The notes: generated by a model from the letters alone, not told the origin. Shown: positions 17,327 through 25,173, counted from the first letter of the stretch. The stretch is 64,000 bases of DNA from Alphaproteobacteria bacterium (GCA_017999645.1 JAGNLJ010000002.1:124001-188000); one strand, 5' to 3'. Program-made: numbers and translations.

Positions 17327-17532
17327 ATCAAACTCCTTGTTGGGGTTAAGATTGAGATGCCGGCGGGCGGTTATCAGGGACGAAATGTCCCAAGGCCGAT
17401 ACGTCCGGGAAAAGCGAATGCAGGCCACCCCAGTTCGGGGCGGTTGTCGTTGTTCGCGTGACAGGAAAGCCGCAATGTTTCAGCGCCCTTAAAAGGGTTG
17501 AAAAAGGTTACAATTCGGGCTTTGATAGTTAA

Positions 17533-17561
17533 GTAATAGGAAATTATTCCTATGATGTCAA
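17533..17561 (-). promoter_or_regulatory. Capsid-operon promoter with operator in the spacer
   Basis: On the minus strand, TTGACA (17556-17561) is followed by exactly 17 bases and TATTAC (17533-17538), a near-consensus sigma-70-type promoter pointing at the capsid gene. The perfect palindrome ATAGGAA-ATTA-TTCCTAT (17536-17553) fills the spacer and overlaps the -10. The same palindrome with one change lies next to the S24 repressor gene. Repressor bound here would block the capsid promoter. Confidence 0.78.
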
Positions 17562-17614
17562 GGGAAATCTGATGATTTTTTTATTATTTTCAGGCCTAAG
17601 CATATTCTATGCAA

Positions 17615-17635
17615 AACCTATATTTTTCTTAGGTT
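17615..17635. repeat. Inverted repeat upstream of the PilZ gene
   Basis: AACCTA (17615-17620) and TAGGTT (17630-17635) form a perfect 6-base inverted repeat with a 9-base spacer. AACCTAA recurs at 17660-17666, just before the PilZ ribosome site. It may be a second, separate regulator site controlling the moron gene. Confidence 0.45.
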
Positions 17636-17683
17636 GTAGAGACACGGATATGTTAACATAACCTAAAATCAGGTCAGGGGATC

Positions 17684-18082
17684 ATGCGCATTATGTTCGA
17701 ATCACTTCTCTCCAAACTCAAGGGCGAAACCGATTCAGCCCTTCATGAAGCCAAGCGCCGGATTTTCGAGCGCCGCAGCGCCGATCATTGCGTCAGCGTG
17801 ATCGAAGGCAAAACCTATCCTGTCGAGAACTGGTCGCCCGGCGGCGTGCTTATTTACGGAGACAGCCGCCCGTTCGGTATCAATGATGAGATCGCCGTCA
17901 CGCTGAAATTCCGCCTGCGCAATGAAGTGATCGACGTGCCTCATAAAGCCAAAGTCATCCGCAAGAGCTATGATAAAGTTGCGTTTAAATTCGCTCCTCT
18001 CACGCAGCAGATTAAAAAATCATTCCAGGCCGTTGTCGACGATTATCTCGCGGCTGAATTCGCGGATTCGCACCTGGCATAA
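17684..18082 (+). CDS. PilZ-domain protein (moron in the phage block)
   Basis: A 132-residue cytoplasmic protein with both c-di-GMP-binding signatures of PilZ domains: RxxxR at Arg26-Arg30 (RIFER) and N/DxSxxG at Asn49-Gly54 (NWSPGG), followed by the expected beta strands (VLIYGD, AVTLKFRL, ARKV-type HKAKVIRKS). A short helical N-terminus (MFESLLSKLKGETDSALHEA) precedes the domain. AGGGG lies 5 bases before the ATG. It is on the plus strand between scaffold and capsid genes and is closed by a strong terminator, so it is an independent unit. It could alter motility or surface behaviour of the lysogen in response to c-di-GMP. Alternatively it is a host gene captured by the element. Confidence 0.82.
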   Translation: MRIMFESLLSKLKGETDSALHEAKRRIFERRSADHCVSVIEGKTYPVENWSPGGVLIYGDSRPFGINDEIAVTLKFRLRNEVIDVPHKAKVIRKSYDKVAFKFAPLTQQIKKSFQAVVDDYLAAEFADSHLA

Positions 18083-18084
18083 AA

Positions 18085-18107
18085 AAAGCCCTCCGATGGA
18101 GGGCTTT
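18085..18107. terminator. Bidirectional rho-independent terminator
   Basis: A perfect 10-base stem (AAAGCCCTCC with GGAGGGCTTT) around a GAT loop lies between the convergent PilZ and scaffold genes. It is followed by TTTCTT on the plus strand and by seven T on the minus strand. It separates the portal-scaffold transcript from the capsid transcript. Confidence 0.9.
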
Positions 18108-18114
18108 CTTAATT

Positions 18115-18750
18115 TTAGTTCTTCCCGTAGATTTTTTGAAACCCGTCCGTCACTTTCGCAATGAAGGACGGATCTTTATCTCTCCAGTAGCGTGGATCGC
18201 GCATCATGGAATGCAGGTCCTTTTCGTCTACGGCTGAGATCCCGACGCCGCGCTTGAGGCCCGGCTCTTCCGATTTCATCATCCGGTGCAGCGCCATGAC
18301 CCCGTCAAAACTTCCTGAAAGATTTTTCAGCATATCGGGCGAAAGATTCTGGCGACCGAACGCCAACAGCTGGCGCGAAACCTCTTTCCATTTTTCTGCG
18401 CCGCCGAAATGGTTGATCAGGCGCTCGACCTCACGATCGGCCTGGAATTCTGCGGCGATCTCGGCGATCATCGGCATCATTTTCTCGGCAGCGATGTTAT
18501 ACAGCTCCTGTGCCTGCTCATGGGTAAATCCTTTAGAATGAATACGCGCATTGACCTCAGGATCAGGCTCGAACAAACCGTGCGAGCAATCGATGCAATA
18601 TTCCTCCGGTGATTTCGGTGCCGCAGGATTTTGCGAGAGCTTTTTCTCGAGCTCTTTATAAGAGCGAAGAAGCGCGTCGGCCTTGAGGCCGCCAGTTTCC
18701 GGATCTTTGAATTTTTCAGGGATGTCATTTGTCAGTAAATTGTCAGTCAT
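18115..18750 (-). CDS. Phage capsid assembly (scaffolding) protein
   Basis: A 211-residue acidic helical protein. The N-terminus NDIPEKFKDPETGGLKADAL and LLRSYKELEKKL matches the usual opening of T7 gp9-like scaffold proteins (a predicted lid followed by a coiled region), and the C-terminal WRDKDPSFIAKVTDGFQKIYG is typical. Scaffold directs procapsid assembly and is then released. It sits between the portal and capsid genes, the conserved place. Confidence 0.82.
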   Translation of the reverse strand: MTDNLLTNDIPEKFKDPETGGLKADALLRSYKELEKKLSQNPAAPKSPEEYCIDCSHGLFEPDPEVNARIHSKGFTHEQAQELYNIAAEKMMPMIAEIAAEFQADREVERLINHFGGAEKWKEVSRQLLAFGRQNLSPDMLKNLSGSFDGVMALHRMMKSEEPGLKRGVGISAVDEKDLHSMMRDPRYWRDKDPSFIAKVTDGFQKIYGKN

Positions 18751-18775
18751 ACTATCAGTCTCCTTTTGGTTGGAA

Positions 18776-19054
18776 TTAATTACGACCGCGGTCGATCAAC
18801 CGCAAAATAGTTGCAACGAGCGAACGCTGCCCTTCGGCGTAACGAATCTGCTCGTCGGATGTTGCAGCGCCCAGTGCGCGATGGAACGTTATAGTCTGCA
18901 GATGCGCAAGAACCCTGCGCCCGTCATCGGTTGCAAACAATCGGGCATAAGATTTTTCAATCTCGCGCATTTCAAACTTCGCTGGCTCAGGGATGGAATA
19001 AACCAGTCCCTTGCTGGCGAGTTGCGATGGCTGCCGTACGAATGTTTTAAACAT
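18776..19054 (-). CDS. Bbp19-like phage structural protein
   Basis: A 92-residue helical protein with YARLFATDDGRRVLAHLQ and a C-terminal EGQRSLVATILRLI. This pattern is what I associate with the small Bbp19-type protein of Bordetella podoviruses and related prophages, always next to the portal. Its start overlaps the portal stop by 8 bases. Exact role in the virion is not established. Confidence 0.65.
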   Translation of the reverse strand: MFKTFVRQPSQLASKGLVYSIPEPAKFEMREIEKSYARLFATDDGRRVLAHLQTITFHRALGAATSDEQIRYAEGQRSLVATILRLIDRGRN

Positions 19055-20501
19055 TGCCTTCTCCTTGTCTTATGAGGTTGCGAGGCACTGCAAGTGCATC
19101 GCCCAGGAACCTTGCGGCCTGCGCCATATCAACGGCGGCTATGGCTTCCGGTCCCATGGACATAACCGATGTAATCCAGGACAGCGTGCTCTGCACATTG
19201 CGTTGCCCCTGCGCCCGGGCCAGCGGCGAGCGGTAATCGATGGTGATCAGGCGACCATCAAGCGCGATATCCGGCACCTCGCCGCGGCGGCGGAGAATGG
19301 AATAAGCGCGGCGGATGAGCGGGGTCAGCAATTCGCTCTGCAGGCGTCCATAGGTCGCGCCCAGTAGAAGTGTCATCTCGGCAGAACGCTCCATCACTTC
19401 CGTCGCCGTCATGCGCGGACCTGCAACCGGTGCAATCCGGTCAGCCAGCAAGGCATGGCGAATGCGCGATTGCAGATTTTCCAGCATTAGTTGCGAAACA
19501 TCGAAGCGTCCCGGCATTTCCAGCGGCTGCAGTCCTTGCGAGCCCACTGCTTTTGGGATGATGCTTCCGGGAACCAATTCGATATTGGCCGGATTAAGAA
19601 CGCCGTCGTCATCCGCCTGCCAGATTCCTGTCACGGCTATCGACGCATTTTTCAGGATCAATTCGACCACCTTGTTTGCCGTCTTGATGTCCGGCAACGA
19701 CTTCATTACCGGCGAACGTCCATAAATCTCGCCGGGCGATTTCAGCCAGCGGAATGATATGAAGGGCGATTCAATGAATTTTCCTTCCGCCAATAAAATG
19801 GGAGACGAATTTTCCACCAGGCACGCCTTGTAGGCGTAAATCAGCCCATCGGGGATGACAGCTTCAAGAATTTTGAATTGCGCCTGCGGGTCTTTTTCGC
19901 CCTTACGTTGAACATCCAGCGGGATTTCCGCCTGCGGATAGCGGGAGTTAATCTGCGCGACATTCAGTTCCAGCGCCCGGAAAGCCCCGTCGAGAAAGCC
20001 ACTTTCCCCTTCTTCCAGCACAATACTGCTGAGCGGCACGGCGCCGAAGCGAAAAGCCGAGAAATTGCCCGGCTCCGATTCCTCAAACGAAAGGCTCGCG
20101 GTGCCGCCGACAACGAGATCGAGATAGCACTGGTGAATTTCGACGGAAAAATTCGAGCGGTCGAAATGATCCTGCATCGTGCGGCCTGCTTTTTCGAGAA
20201 CAGGCGAAAGTTTTTCGGCTTCCTCCGATGTAAGGTCCGGCCCAGGCCTAAGGCCAAACCATTGCGACCATGCGGGCGTCAGGTTACCGAGAAGACTCGC
20301 GGCGAGCTGATCGGCGGCATCCATGGCTGTTGCGTCGAAAATCCGGTCTGTGCGCCGTGCGCCCGGGACCTGCTCATATAAAAATCCCGCACGCTGCGGC
20401 AGCGCATAGTCATAGCATTCCTGCCATAAACTTTCCCAGTTGCCGCGCATTTTGCGGGCTGATTCAAAACGCGTGAAAATATTTTCGAGTGTCTGCTCCA
20501 T
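19047..20501 (-). CDS. Phage portal (head-tail connector) protein
   Basis: A 484-residue protein typical of T7-like connectors: N-terminal RKMRGNWESLWQECYDYALPQRAGF, then DATAMDAADQLAASLLGNLTPAWSQWFGL, the middle domain with DRSNFSVEIHQCYLDLVVGGTASL, and a C-terminal clip and helical region with PVAGPRMTATEVMERSAEM and LLTPLIRRAYSIL. A dodecamer of this protein forms the DNA entry vertex and binds terminase. It is intact and of normal length. It lies upstream of Bbp19-like and scaffold genes. Confidence 0.9.
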   Translation of the reverse strand: MEQTLENIFTRFESARKMRGNWESLWQECYDYALPQRAGFLYEQVPGARRTDRIFDATAMDAADQLAASLLGNLTPAWSQWFGLRPGPDLTSEEAEKLSPVLEKAGRTMQDHFDRSNFSVEIHQCYLDLVVGGTASLSFEESEPGNFSAFRFGAVPLSSIVLEEGESGFLDGAFRALELNVAQINSRYPQAEIPLDVQRKGEKDPQAQFKILEAVIPDGLIYAYKACLVENSSPILLAEGKFIESPFISFRWLKSPGEIYGRSPVMKSLPDIKTANKVVELILKNASIAVTGIWQADDDGVLNPANIELVPGSIIPKAVGSQGLQPLEMPGRFDVSQLMLENLQSRIRHALLADRIAPVAGPRMTATEVMERSAEMTLLLGATYGRLQSELLTPLIRRAYSILRRRGEVPDIALDGRLITIDYRSPLARAQGQRNVQSTLSWITSVMSMGPEAIAAVDMAQAARFLGDALAVPRNLIRQGEGNV

Positions 20502-20503
20502 GC

Positions 20504-20728
20504 TTATTCTCCCAATAACGTTTTACGGATCTTGTTCTGGGTCGCTATGCCAAGCAGGCCGCGAAAGCCCGTCTGGATGGTTCCGAAGATCCCGCGGTCG
20601 CGATTCAGAAGATTGCGCTGCCTTGCCTCGTTCGCCTGCTGCGAAGGTGATGGTGGTGTAGATGCGTTGATATAAGCCTGCTCCGCTGTACGTGTTTCAG
20701 TGACGGCCTTACCTATGACTCCGCCCAT
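20504..20728 (-). CDS. Small phage protein, unknown
   Basis: A 74-residue basic protein (MGGVIGKAVTETRTAEQAY) rich in Ser, Pro, Gln and Arg in the middle (STPPSPSQQANEARQRNLL). It has a Gly/Phe-rich segment GIFGTIQTGFRGLLG near its end. It lies 2 bases upstream of the portal gene. No known family recognised. Confidence 0.6.
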   Translation of the reverse strand: MGGVIGKAVTETRTAEQAYINASTPPSPSQQANEARQRNLLNRDRGIFGTIQTGFRGLLGIATQNKIRKTLLGE

Positions 20729-20729
20729 T

Positions 20730-21143
20730 TTATGTTTCCTTTCTTTCAGTATTTTCGTGTTGAACCATTAGATGCCGGTAAAGCTGCCATGGCGTTATAA
20801 TGAAACGCGCATGCAGCCCGATAACTCTCTTAACCGCCTCGACGCATGTATGTGGCATCCACGGCGCTTCTTTCACGCCGCGTTTTATGTTCGCTTTGAC
20901 GACCGTTTGGCCGTGATCTTTCAGCCATAGCGGCAGATCGAATGCGGCGGGGAATTCGTGAACGTTTATATCTGTGTAATTCGAAAGCGGATCGAAACAG
21001 ACCCAATGCCTGCCATCATTCAGCAACGCATAGCAATGCCGAAAACCCGGGCGTAAAATGCGCAGCCATGGAATATCGTCACATTGTCCGCTGAAAACCA
21101 CCCATGCGTCCGGCGTTTTTTCTTTTACAGAGAGCGCGCTCAT
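20730..21143 (-). CDS. Phage protein, possible permuted papain-like fold
   Basis: A 137-residue protein with a conserved-looking FRHCYALLNDGRHWVCFDP stretch followed about 50 residues later by HTCVEAVKRVIGLHARFIITPWQLYRHL. A His-then-Cys order with a Cys at the start of a helix is reminiscent of circularly permuted NlpC/P60 enzymes. I cannot prove that activity. It overlaps the upstream gene by 4 bases and lies ahead of the portal gene. Confidence 0.55.
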   Translation of the reverse strand: MSALSVKEKTPDAWVVFSGQCDDIPWLRILRPGFRHCYALLNDGRHWVCFDPLSNYTDINVHEFPAAFDLPLWLKDHGQTVVKANIKRGVKEAPWMPHTCVEAVKRVIGLHARFIITPWQLYRHLMVQHENTERKET

Positions 21144-21565
21144 TCTGCGGCCTCCATGAAAAGATCGTAACTATCATTCAGCGGAATTTTCTGCGGAGGC
21201 GAAACGATGCCCTTGCTGACCAGCGCGTTTTCCAGCCGCGCAAGCGCTTCACTCCAGATTTTGTGCGCGCGCATTTCACGTACACGGCGCGAATCTGGCG
21301 GCATGCCACGTCGACCGTAATAACGTAGAACCATCAAATGGTCCCGCAGCAAGCGGCGCTGGCGGTAGAGCCGGTCGAGGATCCTTAGAATATCCACAGG
21401 TTCGCAAGGCCTTAATACCGCCCCTTTTCCTGCCGTAAACCGCGCTCCTTCATGCCTGGCCTGCTGGGCATTGATAAACCAGAACCAAGCCTGTTCCGCG
21501 CTTTCAAAGGGAACGATTCCTGCTGTCGGCTGTTGTTTAGGTATATATTCAGAGTAGGAGGTCAT
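21140..21565 (-). CDS. Conserved phage protein, first gene of the structural operon
   Basis: A 141-residue protein with an AEQAWFWFINAQQARHEGARF block and LRPCEPVDILRILDRLYRQ, then LLRDHLMVLRYYGRRGMPPD and a helical C-terminus. I recall similar blocks from proteins of alphaproteobacterial prophages, but no named function. It starts about 29 bases after a predicted transcription start of the promoter at 21601-21629. Its position directly opposite the repressor suggests an early or regulatory role. Confidence 0.6.
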   Translation of the reverse strand: MTSYSEYIPKQQPTAGIVPFESAEQAWFWFINAQQARHEGARFTAGKGAVLRPCEPVDILRILDRLYRQRRLLRDHLMVLRYYGRRGMPPDSRRVREMRAHKIWSEALARLENALVSKGIVSPPQKIPLNDSYDLFMEAAE

Positions 21566-21600
21566 GGCCTTTTAATCTTTTTGTTCACTTTATGTTCTCG

Positions 21601-21629
21601 TTTATGCTACAAATTTTTTGAGTCGTCAA
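21601..21629 (-). promoter_or_regulatory. Promoter of the portal-scaffold operon
   Basis: On the minus strand TTGACG (21624-21629) and CATAAA (21601-21606) are separated by exactly 17 bases. They point at the gene starting at 21565. The operator palindrome at 21637-21654 lies 7 bases upstream of the -35. Confidence 0.6.
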
Positions 21630-21636
21630 GGAAAAA

Positions 21637-21654
21637 ATAGGAATTTATTCTTAT
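21637..21654. promoter_or_regulatory. Repressor operator between divergent genes
   Basis: ATAGGAA-TTTA-TTCTTAT, one mismatch from the perfect palindrome at 17536-17553. It lies between the S24 repressor (plus, ATG 21689) and the structural operon (minus, ATG 21565). A GATAAT at 21669-21674 could be the repressor -10, which would place this operator over its -35 and allow autoregulation. Confidence 0.7.
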
Positions 21655-21688
21655 TTATTTTCGGAAAGGATAATGGGACTGTAATCCT

Positions 21689-22336
21689 ATGTTTTCGCAT
21701 AAAGATATCTGGCGGGGAATCGACCGCCTCGCCGCAAGCTGTGGCTATTCCGCCTCCGGCCTGGCCAAAAAAGCCGGGCTCGATCCGACATCATTCAATA
21801 AGAGCAAGCGGCTGAGTCCCGACGGGAAGCCCCGCTGGCCCTCAACCGAAAGTCTTTCAAAAATCCTGTCGGTCACCGGCGCCACCATGACCGATTTCAT
21901 CAGCCTCATTGACGCCGATAATGACAATGAAAATTCTAATCTCCGCACAATTCCCATGGTGGGGTTTGCGCAGGCGGGCAAAGCAGGCTTCTTTGACGAA
22001 GACGGCTATCCTTCCGGTAACGGCTGGGATGAAGTTGCATTTCCGAATGCCGAATACCAGAACAGCAAAAGCATTTTTGCCCTGCAAGTCAGCGGCGATT
22101 CCATGCAGCCTCTCTACCGCGATGGCGACATCCTGGTGATTTCCGCGCAGGAAAGAATTCGCAAGGGCGACCGTATTATCGTAAAGACGAAAAATGGTGA
22201 AGTCATAGCCAAGGAACTTATAAAACAGAGTGCTGGCAAGATCAGCCTTAAATCCCTCAATCCTGCTTTTGAGGACCGTTCTTTGACCCTCGATGAAGTC
22301 GGCTGGATGGCCCGGATTCTGTGGGTCAGCCAGTAA
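21689..22336 (+). CDS. S24-family (CI/LexA-like) phage repressor
   Basis: A 215-residue two-domain regulator. The N-terminal half has a helix-turn-helix (CGYSASGLAKKAGLDPTSFN, residues 19-38). The C-terminal half is an S24 peptidase with Ser138 in GDSMQPLYRDGD and Lys175 in EVIAKEL. A possible Ala-Gly self-cleavage site lies in FAQAGKAGFF (93-102). Such repressors hold lysogeny and are cut upon RecA activation in the SOS response. It faces the phage structural operon, with a candidate operator between them. Similar genes also occur as chromosomal regulators next to pyrE-like genes, so it might have been a host gene originally. Confidence 0.88.
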   Translation: MFSHKDIWRGIDRLAASCGYSASGLAKKAGLDPTSFNKSKRLSPDGKPRWPSTESLSKILSVTGATMTDFISLIDADNDNENSNLRTIPMVGFAQAGKAGFFDEDGYPSGNGWDEVAFPNAEYQNSKSIFALQVSGDSMQPLYRDGDILVISAQERIRKGDRIIVKTKNGEVIAKELIKQSAGKISLKSLNPAFEDRSLTLDEVGWMARILWVSQ

Positions 22337-22418
22337 TCCGCCTCCCGAACAGGAATAATTTGCAAAAGCGTGCCAAAACAGGCACAAATAGCGGGCCTTC
22401 CCGGCTTAAGAGTTTGTA

Positions 22419-23096
22419 ATGGCAGACAAAAAGAAAATTGCCCGCGAAACGGCTAGAATTCTTCTCGAAACGAAATCCGTTCTTCTGAACGCCCGTGAGC
22501 CATTTACCTATACATCGGGGCGCAAAGGCCCCTGCTATGCCGATTGCCGCCGCCTGATTTCTTTCCCGAGAGAACGCGAAACGCTCATGGATTTTGCCGT
22601 GCAAATTCTTGAACAAGAAATCGGCGCAAAAAATATAGATTATATCGCGGGCGGCGAAACGGCAGGGATTCCCTATGCGGCGTTTCTTTCGCAGAAAATG
22701 CAAAAGCCGATGCTTTATATCCGTAAAAAACCAAAAGGCTTTGGCCGCATGGCACAGATCGAAGGCCATATGGAAGACGAAGGCAAAAAAATCCTTCTTA
22801 TAGAAGACGTACAGAATTTCGGTACCAGCGTAAAAATCTTCATCGACGCGTTGCGAGCCGCCAATGCCGTTATCGAGCACCTGCTTGTCATCTTCAGCCA
22901 CGGCCATGAAAGCAGCGCCAAAAACATGCAAGATATGGACGTAAAACTGCATGCCCTGTGTACCTGGCGCGATGTTCTGGACGCGGCCCGCGAAGACGGC
23001 TATTTTGATAGCGAGACTTTGGCGTCGGTCGAATCTTTCCTGAACGATCCCGAAGGCTGGGACAAAAATAAATCCTCAACCGTTTCCTCATCATGA
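22419..23096 (+). CDS. pyrE: Orotate phosphoribosyltransferase
   Basis: A 225-residue enzyme that joins orotate with PRPP to form OMP in pyrimidine synthesis. YTSGRKGPCYADCR is the usual N-terminal motif, IRKKPKGFGRMAQIEG holds the catalytic-loop lysines, and LLIEDVQNFGTS (126-137) takes the place of the PRPP-binding loop. The usual form of that loop is closer to VDDVITTGTS, so the middle of it is atypical, but the key Asp and the GTS end remain. Its stop overlaps the start of nadK by 4 bases, so the two are translationally coupled. It marks the host side of the phage boundary. Confidence 0.92.
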   Translation: MADKKKIARETARILLETKSVLLNAREPFTYTSGRKGPCYADCRRLISFPRERETLMDFAVQILEQEIGAKNIDYIAGGETAGIPYAAFLSQKMQKPMLYIRKKPKGFGRMAQIEGHMEDEGKKILLIEDVQNFGTSVKIFIDALRAANAVIEHLLVIFSHGHESSAKNMQDMDVKLHALCTWRDVLDAAREDGYFDSETLASVESFLNDPEGWDKNKSSTVSSS

Positions 23097-23863
23097 AAAT
23101 CGCTTTCCATTCATCAAAAAAACCGCGCGCGCAAAAAGCTCTTGAAGAACTCAAGGGTAAGTACGGTAATGCCAATCCTGCGGAGGCTGAAGCTATCGTT
23201 GTCATCGGCGGTGACGGCACCATGCTCCGCGCGCTGCATACTTACGTCGATCACGAAGCGCCAATTTTCGGTATGAACCTGGGCACGCTTGGCTTTCTCC
23301 TGAATAAACACATAACTGACGGCCTTGAAGAACGTATTAAAACGGCGACCCGCTTTGTCATTCATCCCCTTCAGATGGACGCCATCGACAAGGACGGCAA
23401 ACCGCATACTGAGGTCGCGTTTAACGAGGTTTCCCTGCTGCGTGAAAGTCACAACTCGGCCAAAATCCGCATCCATATCGATGACAAAGTGCGCGTGCCG
23501 GAGCTTGTCTGCGATGGCGTCATGGTTTCCACACCGGTCGGCAGCACGGCTTATAACTCTTCAGCCGGCGGACCCATCCTGCCGCTCGATGCCAACGTTC
23601 TGCCGCTGACACCAATCAGTCCGTTCCGTCCGCGCCGCTGGTCGGGTGCGCTCATTCATAACAAACATGAAATCCGTTTCGAAATTTTGAAGCCTGTGGA
23701 ACGTATGGTTTCCGCGACGGCCGATTCCAAAGAAGTCCGTGACGTGCGCGAGGTTGTGGTGCGCCAAGCGCGCAGCATTTCCAAGACGCTACTGTTTGAT
23801 CCGGATTATTCCCTGGAAGAGCGCATTTCGCGCGAGCAATTCGCGAACGATTCGACTAATTAA
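23093..23863 (+). CDS. nadK: NAD kinase
   Basis: A 256-residue enzyme that phosphorylates NAD to NADP using ATP. The [11 protein letters not shown] motif (residues 39-49, Asp41 catalytic) and the [23 protein letters not shown] and Asp-rich C-terminal segment are intact. The short length is normal for the alphaproteobacterial form. It overlaps pyrE by 4 bases and is convergent with purC, overlapping by 4 bases. Confidence 0.95.
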   Translation: MKIAFHSSKKPRAQKALEELKGKYGNANPAEAEAIVVIGGDGTMLRALHTYVDHEAPIFGMNLGTLGFLLNKHITDGLEERIKTATRFVIHPLQMDAIDKDGKPHTEVAFNEVSLLRESHNSAKIRIHIDDKVRVPELVCDGVMVSTPVGSTAYNSSAGGPILPLDANVLPLTPISPFRPRRWSGALIHNKHEIRFEILKPVERMVSATADSKEVRDVREVVVRQARSISKTLLFDPDYSLEERISREQFANDSTN

Positions 23864-24720
23864 TGTTTTCTCGGCTTTGAAGGCTTGATTTCGCGAAGCT
23901 GCCTTTCGCGGGCGAGATCATTTTCAATGACGCCGAGTTTTTCAGCCGCCTGCTCGTCCAAACCGCCAGCCTTCATAATGCCACCCTCGGGGATAAGACC
24001 CAGTCTTTGCGCGATATACTGGTAGCCTTCAACGAGATCGCCAAGATCGAAACGGAAACGGTCCTTGTCGAGTTTTTCACCCGTCTTCATGTCCCAGAGA
24101 CGGCAATTGTCCGGTGAAATTTCATCAGCGAGAATGATATACAGTTCGCCATGATCACCCCAGATGCGGCCGAACTCCAGCTTGAAATCCACAAGCTTCA
24201 GCCCGATACCGGCAAACAGCCCGTTCAGGTAATCGTTGACGCGCCATGCCATCGCGACCATTTCATCCAGCTCATAAGGATCAGCCCAACCGAATGTAAT
24301 TATATGGTCTTCACTAACCATCGGGTCGCCGAGCGCATCTTTTTTGTAGTAAAACTCAACCAGCGGACGACCGAGAAACGTGCCTTCCTTGATGCCGAGG
24401 CGCTTGACCAGCGATCCTGCAGCGATGTTCCGCACGACCAGCTCAATCGGAATAATTTCAACTTTCCGCACCAGCTGTTCACGCATATTAATCGAGCGGA
24501 TAAAGTGCGTCGGGATTCCAATCGATTCCAGCTTGGTCATCAGGTGGGCGGAAATGCGGTTGTTTAATACGCCCTTGCCAGCAATCACAGCATGTTTAAC
24601 GCCATTACCCGCCGTCGCGTCGTCCTTGAAATACTGAATGACGGTGTTGGGGTCCGGGCCCTCATATAAATTCTTGGCCTTACCCTCGTAAATAACTCTG
24701 CGTCGCGTCATGGAAAACAT
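23860..24720 (-). CDS. purC: SAICAR synthase
   Basis: A 286-residue phosphoribosylaminoimidazole-succinocarboxamide synthase, step 8 of purine synthesis. The opening [15 protein letters not shown], the central [15 protein letters not shown] (signature), [11 protein letters not shown] and [14 protein letters not shown] are all present. The true start may be Met4 ([11 protein letters not shown]). It lies alone between the convergent nadK and the divergent ATPase zeta gene. The C-terminal 35 residues are charged and variable. Confidence 0.95.
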   Translation of the reverse strand: MFSMTRRRVIYEGKAKNLYEGPDPNTVIQYFKDDATAGNGVKHAVIAGKGVLNNRISAHLMTKLESIGIPTHFIRSINMREQLVRKVEIIPIELVVRNIAAGSLVKRLGIKEGTFLGRPLVEFYYKKDALGDPMVSEDHIITFGWADPYELDEMVAMAWRVNDYLNGLFAGIGLKLVDFKLEFGRIWGDHGELYIILADEISPDNCRLWDMKTGEKLDKDRFRFDLGDLVEGYQYIAQRLGLIPEGGIMKAGGLDEQAAEKLGVIENDLARERQLREIKPSKPRKH

Positions 24721-24832
24721 CTTACCCTTCCCTATATCACCTTATATAGCATTGCATTTTACATGATTCCAATGCTACAAATCGTGCACTTTTCACTTTT
24801 GTATGGAAAAAACCAGGGAGACGAGGCAGAAC

Positions 24833-25162
24833 ATGGCAAAACTTAACGACCGCGAAAATGCTTTTGAAAACAAATTTGCACACGATGAAAAGCTGAATTT
24901 TAAGATAGATGCGCGCTGCGCCAAGCTTTTCGGGCTCTGGGCCGCTGAAAAACAAGGACTTTCCGGCGATGCGGCCCTCAGCTATGCGGGCGACATTATC
25001 AGCGCCAACATAGAAAAACCCGGTTTTCAGCATATTATGCCCAAAATCAAGGCCGACCTTGCGGCTAAAGGGGTCGAAATCACAGACCATAGCCTTCAAT
25101 CCGAATTGGAGAGGATTCGTGAAGACGCGAAAGACCAGATCCTCGACGAAAGCGGCTCATAG
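24833..25162 (+). CDS. F1-ATPase inhibitor zeta subunit (DUF1476)
   Basis: A 109-residue helical protein starting MAKLNDRENAFENKFAHDEK, the hallmark of DUF1476, with KLFGLWAAEKQGLSGDAA and a C-terminal VEITDHSLQSELERIREDA. In Paracoccus denitrificans this is the zeta subunit that inhibits the F1FO-ATPase. The family is restricted to alphaproteobacteria. The start at 24833 follows a GGGAGACGAGG sequence; an in-frame upstream ATG at 24803 is not expected. Ends in a strong terminator. Confidence 0.92.
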   Translation: MAKLNDRENAFENKFAHDEKLNFKIDARCAKLFGLWAAEKQGLSGDAALSYAGDIISANIEKPGFQHIMPKIKADLAAKGVEITDHSLQSELERIREDAKDQILDESGS

Positions 25163-25173
25163 CCTCAAATTTA

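Larger units (their letters stand above)
17327..17683. other. Divergent control region between capsid and PilZ genes
   Basis: The 357 bases separate the capsid gene (minus) from the PilZ gene (plus). They hold the capsid promoter with an embedded operator (17533-17561) and the inverted repeat at 17615-17635. A 150-base leader runs between the promoter and the capsid ATG. No extra gene is supported. Confidence 0.7.
6466..22336. mobile_element. Podovirus-type prophage or domesticated phage module, about 15.9 kb
   Basis: Phage genes are continuous from the 3TM holin (6466) to the S24 repressor (end 22336). Nearly all lie on the minus strand, in the order repressor (plus), small early genes, portal, Bbp19-like, scaffold, capsid, small protein, gp11-like adaptor, gp12-like nozzle, gp14-like protein, lysin set, terminase and lysis genes. 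This is the T7-like/podovirus head and short-tail complement. No integrase, excisionase, DNA polymerase, primase or tail spike gene is seen, and neither flank is a tRNA. The host neighbours are nhaA (12 bases away) and pyrE (82 bases away). The boundaries are inferred from gene content; no att repeat was found. All core structural genes are intact, so it is either a defective or satellite prophage or a gene-transfer-agent-like element. Confidence 0.85.

Noticed and set aside
16469..17428. Longer start of the capsid gene at 17428
   Set aside because: The ATG at 17326 has a strong AAGGAG and a typical N-terminus; the upstream part lies in the promoter leader.
6454..22418. Integrase or att repeats for the phage block
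   Set aside because: No recombinase-like protein and no direct repeat was recognised at the inferred edges. Exact repeats shorter than about 12 bases could not be excluded by eye.
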